Positions 1 to 8,150 of a DNA stretch of 64,000 bases are shown here, piece after piece. Each line of letters starts with the position of its first letter. Position 1 is the first letter of the stretch. The notes beneath the pieces were generated by a model. That model was not told where the DNA came from, searched no databases, and saw only the letters and a program-made list of their open reading frames with translations. The stretch is from Campylobacter devanensis (GTDB taxonomy: Bacteria; Campylobacterota; Campylobacteria; Campylobacterales; Campylobacteraceae). Where the stretch lies: positions 434,001 to 498,000 of the forward strand of contig NZ_CP018788.1 in the NCBI RefSeq assembly GCF_002139915.1, written 5' to 3'. Both the position numbers and the translations under genes were made by a program.

Positions 1-1
1 G

Positions 2-217
2 ATTTTTGATAATGCTGGTGGGATAGAAGATAGTGTGAGTGATAAGTTATTTGATCCATATTTTACTACCAAGCACCCAAATGTAGGAACAGGTTTGGGG
101 TTATATATTGTTAGGAGAATTGTGAGCAAATTACAAGGTCAAATTAGTGTAAGCAACCTTGAAAATGGCGCTTGCTTTGAAATTAAAATACCATTAAACG
201 GAGATAATGATGAATGA
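2..217 (+). CDS. Sensor histidine kinase, C-terminal end only
   Basis: The reading frame is open from base 2, so the gene starts before the window. Visible are the end of the HATPase_c domain: the N/G1 motif DNAGG, the PYFTTK segment and the G2 motif GTGLGLYIVRRIV. These bind ATP in histidine kinases. Its last 11 bases overlap the start of the response regulator, so the two are cotranscribed partners. The pair lies just upstream of ccoN; as I recall the same arrangement exists in C. jejuni. The sensor domain is outside the window, so the signal cannot be inferred. Confidence 0.9.
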   Translation: MFDNAGGIEDSVSDKLFDPYFTTKHPNVGTGLGLYIVRRIVSKLQGQISVSNLENGACFEIKIPLNGDNDE

Positions 218-896
218 TATACTAAAAAACCTAACTATTTTGTTTGTCGAAGATGAGGAGAAAATAAGAACTTCAATAGCTAATGTCATGGAGGATGTTT
301 TTAAAAAGGTAATTGTAGCTGGAAATGGCGATGAAGGGCTAAAAAAATTTAAAAAATATAATCCAGATTTGGTTATTACAGATATTATAATGCCTATAAT
401 GGATGGTTTAGAGATGGCTAAAGAGATTAAGTGCATATCTAGATTTACACCTGTTATGGTACTAAGTGCCTTTAGCCAAAAGGAGAGATTGCTAAGTGCG
501 ATTGATGTAGGAATTGATAAATATTTAATTAAACCAATTGATATCGAAGAGTTATTTGATGCTATTTGTAAGCTTGCTAAAGAGAAAATTGGCGTAGCAT
601 CTGAGATAGAGATTGGAAATGGATTTAAATTTAATAAAACCAAAAGAGTTCTAATAAATAGTGCTGGTGAGGAGATTGGGCTGACTAAAAAAGAGCTAGC
701 ATTTGTAGCGATTTTAGCTCAAAGGATTGATACATTAGTCTTACACGAAGAGATTAAACAAAGCGTCTGGACAGGAGAGAAGGTAAGTGATGCAGCTATT
801 AGAACCTTTATAAAAAGAATTCGTGATAAAGTTGGAGCGAATTTAATTAAGAATATCCCAGGTCTTGGCTATAAAATCACTACCAAAGATGAGTAA
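207..896 (+). CDS. OmpR/PhoB-type response regulator
   Basis: A 229-residue cytoplasmic transcription factor. The N-terminal receiver domain has the acidic pair around residues 15-17 (VEDEE), phospho-acceptor Asp59 in the segment VITDIIMPIMDG, and Lys109 in YLIKP. Residues about 135-229 form a winged-helix DNA-binding domain, with DAAIRTFIKRIRDKVG as the recognition-helix region and a PGLGYK end. It is phosphorylated by the kinase whose end overlaps it. The next gene, 200 bases on and in the same direction, is ccoN, but a hairpin at 941-963 suggests transcription stops between them. Target genes are unknown; control of the adjacent oxidase is possible but not shown by the sequence. Confidence 0.92.
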   Translation: MMNDILKNLTILFVEDEEKIRTSIANVMEDVFKKVIVAGNGDEGLKKFKKYNPDLVITDIIMPIMDGLEMAKEIKCISRFTPVMVLSAFSQKERLLSAIDVGIDKYLIKPIDIEELFDAICKLAKEKIGVASEIEIGNGFKFNKTKRVLINSAGEEIGLTKKELAFVAILAQRIDTLVLHEEIKQSVWTGEKVSDAAIRTFIKRIRDKVGANLIKNIPGLGYKITTKDE

Positions 897-940
897 CTTT
901 GTAAAACTATCTAAAATTTTAAAATTATCGGAGTTGCTTT

Positions 941-975
941 AAAGTATGGTAACTCCATACTTTTATACTCTTTTT
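941..975 (+). terminator. Probable intrinsic terminator after the regulator gene
   Basis: AAAGTATGG (941-949) pairs perfectly with CCATACTTT (955-963) around a 5-base loop, and T-rich sequence ending in CTTTTT follows. It lies 44 bases after the regulator stop. The stem has few G/C pairs, so termination may be partial. Confidence 0.55.
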
Positions 976-1041
976 AAAATCTTTTAAATTAATTTTTGAT
1001 ATTTTTTCATTATTTTAAGTTAATTTATATTTTATTTACCA

Positions 1042-1090
1042 TATAATTAAAAGTATTTTTTTCAAAAAGATAACAAACTTTACAGGAGGA
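1042..1090 (+). promoter_or_regulatory. Probable sigma70 promoter and RBS of ccoN
   Basis: A perfect -10 box TATAAT lies at 1042-1047. Periodic T-rich DNA sits upstream and there is no clear -35, which is usual for Campylobacter. A strong ribosome binding site AGGAGGA at 1084-1090 precedes the ccoN ATG at 1097. Confidence 0.55.
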
Positions 1091-1096
1091 CTTTTA

Positions 1097-2563
1097 ATGC
1101 AGCCAAGTAATGCATTGAACTACGACTATACAGTCGCTAAGTACTTCATGTTTACCACTATTATCTTTGGTATAGTTGGTATGGGTATCGGTACTTTGAT
1201 AGCTTTTCAAATGGCTTACCCAGACCTTAACTATCTAGCTGGTGAATATGGAACATTTAGCCGTCTTAGACCACTTCACACAAACGGTGTGATTTACGGA
1301 TTTATGTTGTCAGGTATTTTTGCTACCTGGTATTATATTGGACAAAGAGTGCTTAAAGTATCTATGAGCGAATCTAAATTTCTAATGTTCATAGGTAAGC
1401 TTCACTTCTGGCTATATGTATTGGTTATAGCTTTAGCTGTTGTAACTCTTTTTGCTGGTGTTTCTACATCTAAAGAGTACGCAGAGCTTGAGTGGCCAAT
1501 TGATATTATAGTTGTTGTTGTGTGGGTTTTATGGGGTGTTAGTATATTTGGATTAATTGGAATCCGCCGTGAAAAAACTCTATATATCTCTTTATGGTAT
1601 TACATTGCTACATTCCTTGGCGTAGCTATGCTATATCTATTTAACAATATGGAAGTACCTACACGTCTAGTATCTGGTATGGGTAGTTGGATCCACTCTG
1701 TATCTATGTATGCAGGTACAAATGATGCGCTAGTTCAATGGTGGTTTGGACACAATGCGGTTGCGTTTGTATTTACAGTTGCAATTATTGCTCAAATTTA
1801 TTACTTCCTACCAAAAGAGAGTGGTCAGCCAATCTTTTCATATAAGTTATCTCTATTCTCATTTTGGGGTTTAATGTTTGTATATCTTTGGGCTGGTGGT
1901 CACCACCTTATTTATTCTACTGTTCCAGATTGGATGCAGACTATGGGATCAATATTTTCTATAGTTCTTATCTTACCTAGTTGGGGTTCTGCTATCAATA
2001 TGCTTTTAACAATGAAAGGCGAATGGGGACAATTAAGAGATAATCCACTAATTAAATTTATGGTATTAGCCTCTACATTCTATATGTTCTCTACTTTAGA
2101 AGGACCAATTCTTTCAATAAAATCAGTAAATGCTCTAGCGCACTTTACAGATTGGATTCCTGGACACGTTCATGATGGTACTTTAGGCTGGGTTGGATTT
2201 ATGACTATGGCTGCACTATACCATATGACTCCACGGGTCTTTAAGCGTGAATTATATAGCAAATCTCTAATGGAAGCACAATTTTGGATCCAAACTACAG
2301 GTATCGTACTATACTTTGCATCTATGTGGATCGCTGGTATCACACAAGGTATGATGTGGAGAGCTACAGATGAATATGGTAACCTTGCTTATTCATTTAT
2401 AGATACAGTTACTGTTCTTATCCCATACTATTGGATTAGAGCTATCGGTGGTTTATTATATCTAATCGGTTTCTTTATGTTTGCTTACAATATTATGAAA
2501 TCTATCTCATCAAGTAAGCCTATAGATCGTGAGCCAGTAAGTGCTTCACCAATGGCTGCGTAA
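1097..2563 (+). CDS. ccoN: Cytochrome c oxidase cbb3-type subunit I
   Basis: Catalytic subunit (488 residues) of the high-affinity cbb3 terminal oxidase in the inner membrane. It reduces O2 to water and pumps protons. About 12 membrane segments are visible. Histidine ligands for the hemes and CuB lie in RPLHTNGVIYG, WWFGHNAVAFVF, GGHHLIYS and GHVHDGTLGW; the Tyr of QIYYFLPK after the CuB His is the cross-linked tyrosine position of this family. It starts a tight operon with ccoO, ccoQ and ccoP. Length and motifs are normal for Campylobacter. The low-oxygen lifestyle of these bacteria depends on this enzyme. Confidence 0.98.
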   Translation: MQPSNALNYDYTVAKYFMFTTIIFGIVGMGIGTLIAFQMAYPDLNYLAGEYGTFSRLRPLHTNGVIYGFMLSGIFATWYYIGQRVLKVSMSESKFLMFIGKLHFWLYVLVIALAVVTLFAGVSTSKEYAELEWPIDIIVVVVWVLWGVSIFGLIGIRREKTLYISLWYYIATFLGVAMLYLFNNMEVPTRLVSGMGSWIHSVSMYAGTNDALVQWWFGHNAVAFVFTVAIIAQIYYFLPKESGQPIFSYKLSLFSFWGLMFVYLWAGGHHLIYSTVPDWMQTMGSIFSIVLILPSWGSAINMLLTMKGEWGQLRDNPLIKFMVLASTFYMFSTLEGPILSIKSVNALAHFTDWIPGHVHDGTLGWVGFMTMAALYHMTPRVFKRELYSKSLMEAQFWIQTTGIVLYFASMWIAGITQGMMWRATDEYGNLAYSFIDTVTVLIPYYWIRAIGGLLYLIGFFMFAYNIMKSISSSKPIDREPVSASPMAA

Positions 2564-2573
2564 GGAGGGATGT

Positions 2574-3239
2574 ATGTTTAGTTGGTTAGAGAAAAATCCA
2601 TTCTTTTTTGCGGTATTTGTGTTTATCTTTATAGCATATGCTGGTGTTGTCGAGATTTTGCCAGATTTTGCTGATCGTGCTAGACCTGTAGAACACAAAA
2701 AACCATATACAGTATTACAATTAGCTGGTCGCCATGTATATATATCTGATAGCTGTAATGCTTGTCACTCTCAGCTAATTCGACCATTTAAATCTGAAAC
2801 AGATAGATATGGCATGTATTCAGTAAGTGGTGAATTTGCTTATGATAGACCATTTTTATGGGGATCAAAAAGAACTGGTCCAGATCTAGCTAGAATTGGT
2901 AATTATAGAAGTGTTGACTGGCATGAAAATCATATGAAAGATCCAGTAAGCGTAGTTCCAGGATCTATTATGCCTGCTTATGCTCATATGTTTAATAAAA
3001 ATGCAGACATAGAGACTGCTTATGCTGAAGCTGTTACAGTTAAAAAAGTATTTAATGTTCCTTATGATATGGAAGGAATGCCAAAGCTAGGTAGCTGGGA
3101 AGAGGCTCAAGCAGAGGTAAGAGCAGAAGCGGAGGCTATCGTAAGCCAGATGAAAGATCAAGATGTAAAAGATGCATTTGCTAGAGGCGAAATCCGCCAA
3201 ATAGTTGCATTGATTGCATATTTAAATAGCTTAAAATAA
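2574..3239 (+). CDS. ccoO: Cytochrome c oxidase cbb3-type subunit II (mono-heme)
   Basis: Membrane-anchored c-type cytochrome (221 residues) that passes electrons to CcoN. One N-terminal membrane helix (about residues 8-28) is followed by a periplasmic domain with heme motif CNACH (Cys61, Cys64, His65) and a distal Met in SIMPAYAHM. The frame is open further upstream from 2541, but the ATG at 2574 is chosen. It follows the Shine-Dalgarno sequence AGGAGGG directly after the ccoN stop, and it gives the usual FSWLEKNPFFF start of CcoO proteins. Confidence 0.97.
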   Translation: MFSWLEKNPFFFAVFVFIFIAYAGVVEILPDFADRARPVEHKKPYTVLQLAGRHVYISDSCNACHSQLIRPFKSETDRYGMYSVSGEFAYDRPFLWGSKRTGPDLARIGNYRSVDWHENHMKDPVSVVPGSIMPAYAHMFNKNADIETAYAEAVTVKKVFNVPYDMEGMPKLGSWEEAQAEVRAEAEAIVSQMKDQDVKDAFARGEIRQIVALIAYLNSLK

Positions 3240-3247
3240 GGTTTGTT

Positions 3248-3478
3248 ATGAGTGTAGAGACTATGAGAGAGATTCAAGCTTATGGCTTTTATATAATGTT
3301 AATAGCTATGGTAGTTATACTATATAGCTATTGGTTTCATCTAAAAAAATCAGAAAAAACTGGTAGAAGAGATTATGAAAAATACTCAAATTTAGCCTTG
3401 AATGATGATTTGCAAGATGAAATTCTTGAGAGTGTCTCTACTTCTAGCAAAGATACTAATAGGAGCGTTAAAAAATGA
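3248..3478 (+). CDS. ccoQ: cbb3 oxidase small subunit CcoQ
   Basis: A 76-residue membrane peptide with one helix (about residues 9-29) and a charged cytoplasmic tail. It contains the SYWFHLKK segment that follows the helix in the CcoQ/FixQ family. CcoQ stabilises the cbb3 complex. It starts 8 bases after ccoO and overlaps ccoP by 4 bases (ATGA), as expected for a translationally coupled subunit. The tail after residue 45 is longer than in many FixQ proteins and is low in conservation. Confidence 0.88.
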   Translation: MSVETMREIQAYGFYIMLIAMVVILYSYWFHLKKSEKTGRRDYEKYSNLALNDDLQDEILESVSTSSKDTNRSVKK

Positions 3479-4347
3479 AATGGTTTAATCTAGAAGACAG
3501 TGTAAATTCGCTTTCTATTCTTGGTGCTATAGCCATCGTATTGTTGACATTAGTTGTCGTAGGTAGGCTATTTAAACTGATGAAAGTGAAAAAAGAGGGC
3601 GGTGAGCTAAGTGAGCATAACTGGGATGGAATTGGTGAATATAAAAATCCGCTTCCATTTGGTTGGGCTGTTGTATTTGTTCTTACTATAGTATGGGCAA
3701 TTTGGTATTTTCTAGCTGGATATCCTTTAAATTCATATTCACAAATTGGTGAGTATAATGAAGAGGTCAAAAAATATAACGCAAGCTTCCAAGCTAAATT
3801 CCAAAATGCTACTCAAGATGAGTTAAAAGCAATTGGCGAGCAAGTATTTTTGGTTCAATGTGCCTCATGTCATGGAATCACAGGTGATGGTATTAATGGT
3901 AAAGCAGCTAACCTAATAGAGTGGGGTAGCGAAAAAGGAATTTATGATGTTATCATCAAAGGTTCAAAAGGCTTAGGATACCCGCTTGGCGATATGTTAA
4001 GTGCAGCTGATAATGGTATTGATGAAGCTACTGCTAAAGCACTAGCAGCATTTACTGCTAAAGAGATATCAGCTATTAAATCTACAGTAAATGAAGACTT
4101 AGTAGAAGCTGGTCGTGCAGCGTGGGCTACTTGTGCGGCTTGCCATGGTGAAGATGGCAAAGGTATGGATGGAATGGCTCCAGATCTTACTAAATATGGC
4201 TCAAGTGATTTTGTAGTAGAGGTTTTAGCTCGTGGCAAAACAGGGGATATTGGCCATATGCCTAAATTTACTGGCACAGGACTTATTAATCCTACTCAAG
4301 AAAAAGCTGTTGGCGAATATATAATTTCGCTTTCAAAAGGAGAATAA
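3475..4347 (+). CDS. ccoP: Cytochrome c oxidase cbb3-type subunit III (di-heme)
   Basis: A 290-residue di-heme c-type cytochrome that feeds electrons into the cbb3 oxidase. Two N-terminal membrane segments are visible (about 14-31 and 62-81), then two cytochrome c domains with heme motifs CASCH (Cys129, Cys132, His133) and CAACH (Cys220, Cys223, His224). The YKNPLPFGWAVVF segment before the second helix is typical of CcoP. The start codon overlaps the ccoQ stop. All catalytic features are intact. Confidence 0.97.
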   Translation: MKWFNLEDSVNSLSILGAIAIVLLTLVVVGRLFKLMKVKKEGGELSEHNWDGIGEYKNPLPFGWAVVFVLTIVWAIWYFLAGYPLNSYSQIGEYNEEVKKYNASFQAKFQNATQDELKAIGEQVFLVQCASCHGITGDGINGKAANLIEWGSEKGIYDVIIKGSKGLGYPLGDMLSAADNGIDEATAKALAAFTAKEISAIKSTVNEDLVEAGRAAWATCAACHGEDGKGMDGMAPDLTKYGSSDFVVEVLARGKTGDIGHMPKFTGTGLINPTQEKAVGEYIISLSKGE

Positions 4348-4348
4348 T

Positions 4349-4567
4349 ATGGAAAACACAAATAGATCTGTATTTTCATTAAGCGGAGTTACTGGTATGC
4401 TGATTGCTACTGCTCTTTTGCTATCTATATTAGTTGTACTTACATATCTAGGTATAGCGGCTCAGCAAGATGTAATGCAAAAGCCATATAAACTAGTAAA
4501 TCCTACATCTGTAGAGATGAAAAGTAGTGTTGAAAAAGCTGCTGAAGTTATGGTAATTAAGGAGTAA
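4349..4567 (+). CDS. DUF4006 family small membrane protein
   Basis: A 72-residue protein with one membrane helix (about residues 13-36), starting one base after the ccoP stop. It matches, by its FSLSGVTGMLIAT start and position, the DUF4006 family found after ccoP in Campylobacter (as I recall, Cj1486c in C. jejuni). The function is unknown. Co-location suggests a role in assembly or stability of the cbb3 oxidase. Confidence 0.75.
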   Translation: MENTNRSVFSLSGVTGMLIATALLLSILVVLTYLGIAAQQDVMQKPYKLVNPTSVEMKSSVEKAAEVMVIKE

Positions 4568-4569
4568 AT

Positions 4570-4671
4570 ATGTCTAATCTATTAGAATCATTGATTGTAA
4601 TTGGACTTGTGATTGCTGCGGCTATAACTGCTTGGTCAGTGCTTACACCAAATAGTCTTTTCATCGGATGA
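4570..4671 (+). CDS. 33-residue single-helix membrane peptide in the cco operon
   Basis: A short gene encoding 33 residues, almost all in one hydrophobic helix (SLIVIGLVIAAAITAW) followed by SVLTPNSLFIG. It starts two bases after the DUF4006 stop (GGAG lies at 4561-4564), and its stop overlaps the next start as ATGA. This coupling on both sides argues that it is really translated. I do not recognise a named family. It could be a tiny oxidase subunit like CcoM/CydX-type peptides; that is inference from position and size. Confidence 0.6.
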   Translation: MSNLLESLIVIGLVIAAAITAWSVLTPNSLFIG

Positions 4672-5270
4672 GAGTATTTAATATTCTTAAAAGCGGCTTT
4701 ATTGCCGCTTTGCTTAATATATGTGCGTATGGAGCTGTAATTGATAATGCTAATATTATCAGTGAGGCTGTGGAGATTAAGCTAAATTCAATCGGTAAAG
4801 AACTTAAGAGCAAAACTGGAGTTAGTCTAGATCTATTGACTGCAGAGAATATAAAAGGGATAAATTTAAAAGATATAGCTAGTTCCCATATTAAAACACT
4901 TCAAGCACCATATGTTGTTTTAGCTATTATTCCTAAGGATTTTTCTAGCAAGGCTGGTCAGCTTGATATATTTGCTTCACATGATGCTTTAATGCTTTTT
5001 GATAAAGAGGCAGTATTAAGCCCATTTCCACAAACTGGTTCAATAATTCCACTATTAACACAAAATAAAGGTAAAGATATCTATAATTCCTCTATGCTAA
5101 ATGGTTATGCTGATATAGCCGATCAAATAGCAGCTAGCAAAAATATTATTTTAGAAAATTCAATAGGCTCACAAAATAGAGATACTATAAATATCTTTAG
5201 ATATCTAATATATGGTTCAATTATTCTTGTGATTATTGTTTTAATTTTTCGTAAATTTAATAAGGGTTAA
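4668..5270 (+). CDS. Periplasmic TPM-domain-like protein with C-terminal anchor
   Basis: 200 residues. A signal-like segment occupies about residues 8-22. The central domain (IDNANIISEAVEIKLNSIG, KTGVSLDLLTAENIKG) resembles the start of TPM domains. A C-terminal membrane helix runs about residues 177-194, followed by KFNKG. The layout of export signal, TPM-like fold and C-terminal anchor is known in proteins near c-type cytochrome genes. It is coupled to the preceding peptide (ATGA) and is followed 2 bases later by the FixH-like gene. The precise function is unknown; a role in oxidase maturation is inferred from the operon. The TPM assignment is by eye only. Confidence 0.6.
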   Translation: MRVFNILKSGFIAALLNICAYGAVIDNANIISEAVEIKLNSIGKELKSKTGVSLDLLTAENIKGINLKDIASSHIKTLQAPYVVLAIIPKDFSSKAGQLDIFASHDALMLFDKEAVLSPFPQTGSIIPLLTQNKGKDIYNSSMLNGYADIADQIAASKNIILENSIGSQNRDTINIFRYLIYGSIILVIIVLIFRKFNKG

Positions 5271-5272
5271 TA

Positions 5273-5806
5273 ATGCAAAATCGTAAAACATTTTGGCCAT
5301 ACGGGATTGTAATCTCTATATTTGCCATAGTATGTTCATGTGCTTACACTATATATTATTCGCTTGATTATCCTGTGCATATGGATGATTATTACTTTGA
5401 TAAATATCAAAAAGTTGATAATAATTTTAATGAAATTCAAGCAGCTCAAGCAAATTTTAATCGTGAATTTAGTTTTAATACAACTCCGCAAATTGAGCTA
5501 AACACCAAGATATTGCCAAATGAAATTCAAAAACTTCGCAAAGGTAAAACTGCTACAATAGTCCCATTAAATCAAAACTTTAATATCAAATTTGATACAA
5601 ATGCTACTAAATATAGCTCTAAGATATTGCTAACTCGTCCAGATAGCAGTGAATTTGATAGAGAGCTAAATGGGCAAAATATTAATGGCAAGTTGGCTAT
5701 AAATGATCTAAATTTAACCAAAGCAGGTAGATGGCAGATTAAAGCCAAGATTATAGTTGATGATAATAAAACTGGATTTTATCAAGTAGAGTTATATGCA
5801 AAATAG
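5273..5806 (+). CDS. FixH/CcoH-like cbb3 oxidase assembly protein
   Basis: 177 residues with an N-terminal membrane helix (about 9-29), then the segment YSLDYPVHMDDYYFDKYQKVD. This is the FixH signature: a helix followed by a periplasmic YY..KYQ stretch. A beta-rich periplasmic domain ends in GRWQIKAKIIVDD. FixH/CcoH proteins bind the cbb3 complex during assembly. It is the last oxidase-related gene of the run; its 3' end overlaps addB by 11 bases. It is longer than minimal FixH proteins, as in other Campylobacter. Confidence 0.72.
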   Translation: MQNRKTFWPYGIVISIFAIVCSCAYTIYYSLDYPVHMDDYYFDKYQKVDNNFNEIQAAQANFNREFSFNTTPQIELNTKILPNEIQKLRKGKTATIVPLNQNFNIKFDTNATKYSSKILLTRPDSSEFDRELNGQNINGKLAINDLNLTKAGRWQIKAKIIVDDNKTGFYQVELYAK

Positions 5807-8150
5807 ATCGCTTTTTGTCTTTAGTACTTCTAGGAATGTGCGAGATTTTTATGCTAGTAAGCTAAGTTTAAATTCGCTTCTACCAAAGGCTATTAGTACG
5901 GCTGAGTTTTTTGAAGAGGTTACATATGTGCCAAATAAACGCCGTGCTAGCGATATTGAGTGCTTGCTGCATATGCGTAATGCTGTAGCTAGAGTAGAGA
6001 ATATCTCCAAAATTTTAAATATAAAAAATGAATTTTTAATTTTTCTTAAAAATTCGCACTATTTATTCTCATTTTTTAAGGAGCTTAGCCGAGAAAAGTG
6101 TACCGTAGCTAATTTAAGTAGTGCTGATACTTATGCTAGCTATGATGAACATTTAACAATTTTAGATAATTTAGGGAAAATTTATAAAGATAGTCTAAAT
6201 TCATCAAATATATACGATGATATTACACTTAGTGAATGTTATGAAATAAACTCAAATTTTATTAGCAATTTTGATAGGATTGAGTTTAGGCTTGATGGGA
6301 TTTTAACCTCATTAGAGTGGGAGATTTTAACCAAAATCGCTAAGCAAACTCAGTTGATTTTAAGTGTAGATTGTAGTAAATTTAACCAAAAAACGATAGA
6401 AAAGATAAAAAATTTTACAAATTTAAATTTCAAAACCAGCCATAACTATAAGCTAAATTTAAGCGATAAATCCATAGAAAGCAAGACCAAACTAAACCAA
6501 AACCCAAATATAAATATTATGGGATTTTCTCTTCGTAGCTTACAAGCGGCCTTTGTTTTTGATGAGATTTCTAAGATGGTTAGAAGCGGAATTAATCCGC
6601 AAAATATCGCTGTAATTTTACCTGATGAGAGCTTTGCAGAGGTGTTGCAAAATCTAGATGAAAATAATATGTTAAATTATGCTATGGGTAAAAGCCTACG
6701 CAATGATCCAATTTGTATATTTTTACACTCTTTAAAAGAAGCCATTATTCAAGAGCTTGATTATAAATTTAACCCAAATTATATAAAAGAGACACAAAGT
6801 CCAAATCAAATACTTGCTACGCTAAATAGCTTTAATTTATCAACCCAAATTTATAATCATATTAAAGAAATATTTTATTCAAAAGTGAGTTTTGAAAGCT
6901 TTGAGAGCGTTATGAAGTTGCTACTAAGTGATATCAAAAAAAGCACTGAAATTGCTGAGTTTATAGAAACTGAGCTTTTTAATATTAAAAATCTTTTAAG
7001 AGAGATTGAACTTAAATTTAGTGAACTTCTTGAGCTATTTTTGTTAAATTTTGCCAATAAAAAAGAGAGTATGACTGGTGGTGGATTAGTTACTGTAATG
7101 GGTGTTTTAGAGAGTCGTTCTAGAGCTTATGATGGGATTGTAATTGTAGATTTTAATGACTCTTTAGTGCCTAAAAGAAGCCAAAAAGAGATGTTTCTAA
7201 GCTCAGTAGTGAGAAAAAATGCTGGTTTAATCAGTCATAGCGATAGGGAGAATTTACAGAGATTTTACTACGAAAGCTTGATAAATAGAGCCAAAAGGGT
7301 ATCTATCAGCTATGTTGAAAATGATGAGAATATCGTATCTAGATTTATTAAGGATTTTGAGGGCGTTAAGAAGATTGAAATTTCGCAAATTTCATATGAA
7401 AACGCCTTGCGTCAAGGCGGAATCACCATTGATTTGACGCCTAGAGATATTGTAGAAACTCACGATTTTTTTGCTTGGCCTCTTTCATTTACTCGCTTAG
7501 ATACCTATCTTAAATGTAAAAGGCGGTATTATTATAAATATATCAAAAATATTGAAGAGTCTAGATTTGATGATAGAGATGCGCTAGATTTTGGTAATTT
7601 GATACATAAAGCTTTAGAAGAGTATTTCACCCAATCGAAATATGAATTTGATAAAAGCGAGTTTTTACAGATATATAACAAATATCAAAAAGAGAGCACG
7701 CTAAAAAGCGAGATTTTCAAGCTAAAACTTGATGAGTTCGCATCTAGTCAAAATAGCCATTTCAAAGATGGATTTAGCGTTAGCAAATGCGAGATGGAGA
7801 TTGAAACCCAGTTTGATGGTATTCCTATCAAAGGCAAGATTGATAGAGTAGATATCAATGGTGATGATATTTGGCTTATTGATTATAAGAGTGGAAAAGC
7901 AGATGAAAAGTCCTTGCAGCTAGTATTTTATGAGCTTTTATATCAAGCGAAATTTGATAAAACCGCCAAGGGATATTTCTACTCATTTGATGATAATAAA
8001 TTTACCAATAGCAAAGCCGACATGGATAAATTAATCGAAGCTTTAGATGAGTTAAAAAATGAAAATAATACCCAAATTAATTTTGATCAAAATACAAATC
8101 ATTGCGATATATGCCCGTATGAATCTCTGTGTTTAAGGGGATTAAGATGA
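5796..8150 (+). CDS. addB: AddB-like recombination nuclease subunit
   Basis: A 784-residue subunit of the AddAB helicase-nuclease, which processes double-strand DNA ends for RecA repair. The N-terminal half is a degenerate helicase region without a Walker A motif. The C-terminal nuclease (about residues 560-784) has the RecB-type motif LIDYKSGK and the downstream LQLVFYELL (QxxxY type). It also has the four cysteines of an Fe-S staple: one in YLKCKRRYYYKY and three in CDICPYESLC at the end. Its stop overlaps the addA start as ATGA. Sequence drift from well-known AddB proteins is high, as usual in Campylobacter. Confidence 0.9.
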   Translation: MQNRSLFVFSTSRNVRDFYASKLSLNSLLPKAISTAEFFEEVTYVPNKRRASDIECLLHMRNAVARVENISKILNIKNEFLIFLKNSHYLFSFFKELSREKCTVANLSSADTYASYDEHLTILDNLGKIYKDSLNSSNIYDDITLSECYEINSNFISNFDRIEFRLDGILTSLEWEILTKIAKQTQLILSVDCSKFNQKTIEKIKNFTNLNFKTSHNYKLNLSDKSIESKTKLNQNPNINIMGFSLRSLQAAFVFDEISKMVRSGINPQNIAVILPDESFAEVLQNLDENNMLNYAMGKSLRNDPICIFLHSLKEAIIQELDYKFNPNYIKETQSPNQILATLNSFNLSTQIYNHIKEIFYSKVSFESFESVMKLLLSDIKKSTEIAEFIETELFNIKNLLREIELKFSELLELFLLNFANKKESMTGGGLVTVMGVLESRSRAYDGIVIVDFNDSLVPKRSQKEMFLSSVVRKNAGLISHSDRENLQRFYYESLINRAKRVSISYVENDENIVSRFIKDFEGVKKIEISQISYENALRQGGITIDLTPRDIVETHDFFAWPLSFTRLDTYLKCKRRYYYKYIKNIEESRFDDRDALDFGNLIHKALEEYFTQSKYEFDKSEFLQIYNKYQKESTLKSEIFKLKLDEFASSQNSHFKDGFSVSKCEMEIETQFDGIPIKGKIDRVDINGDDIWLIDYKSGKADEKSLQLVFYELLYQAKFDKTAKGYFYSFDDNKFTNSKADMDKLIEALDELKNENNTQINFDQNTNHCDICPYESLCLRGLR

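Noticed and set aside
2541-2573. Longer start for ccoO
   Set aside because: The extension lies inside ccoN and lacks its own ribosome binding site, while the ATG at 2574 has a near-perfect one.
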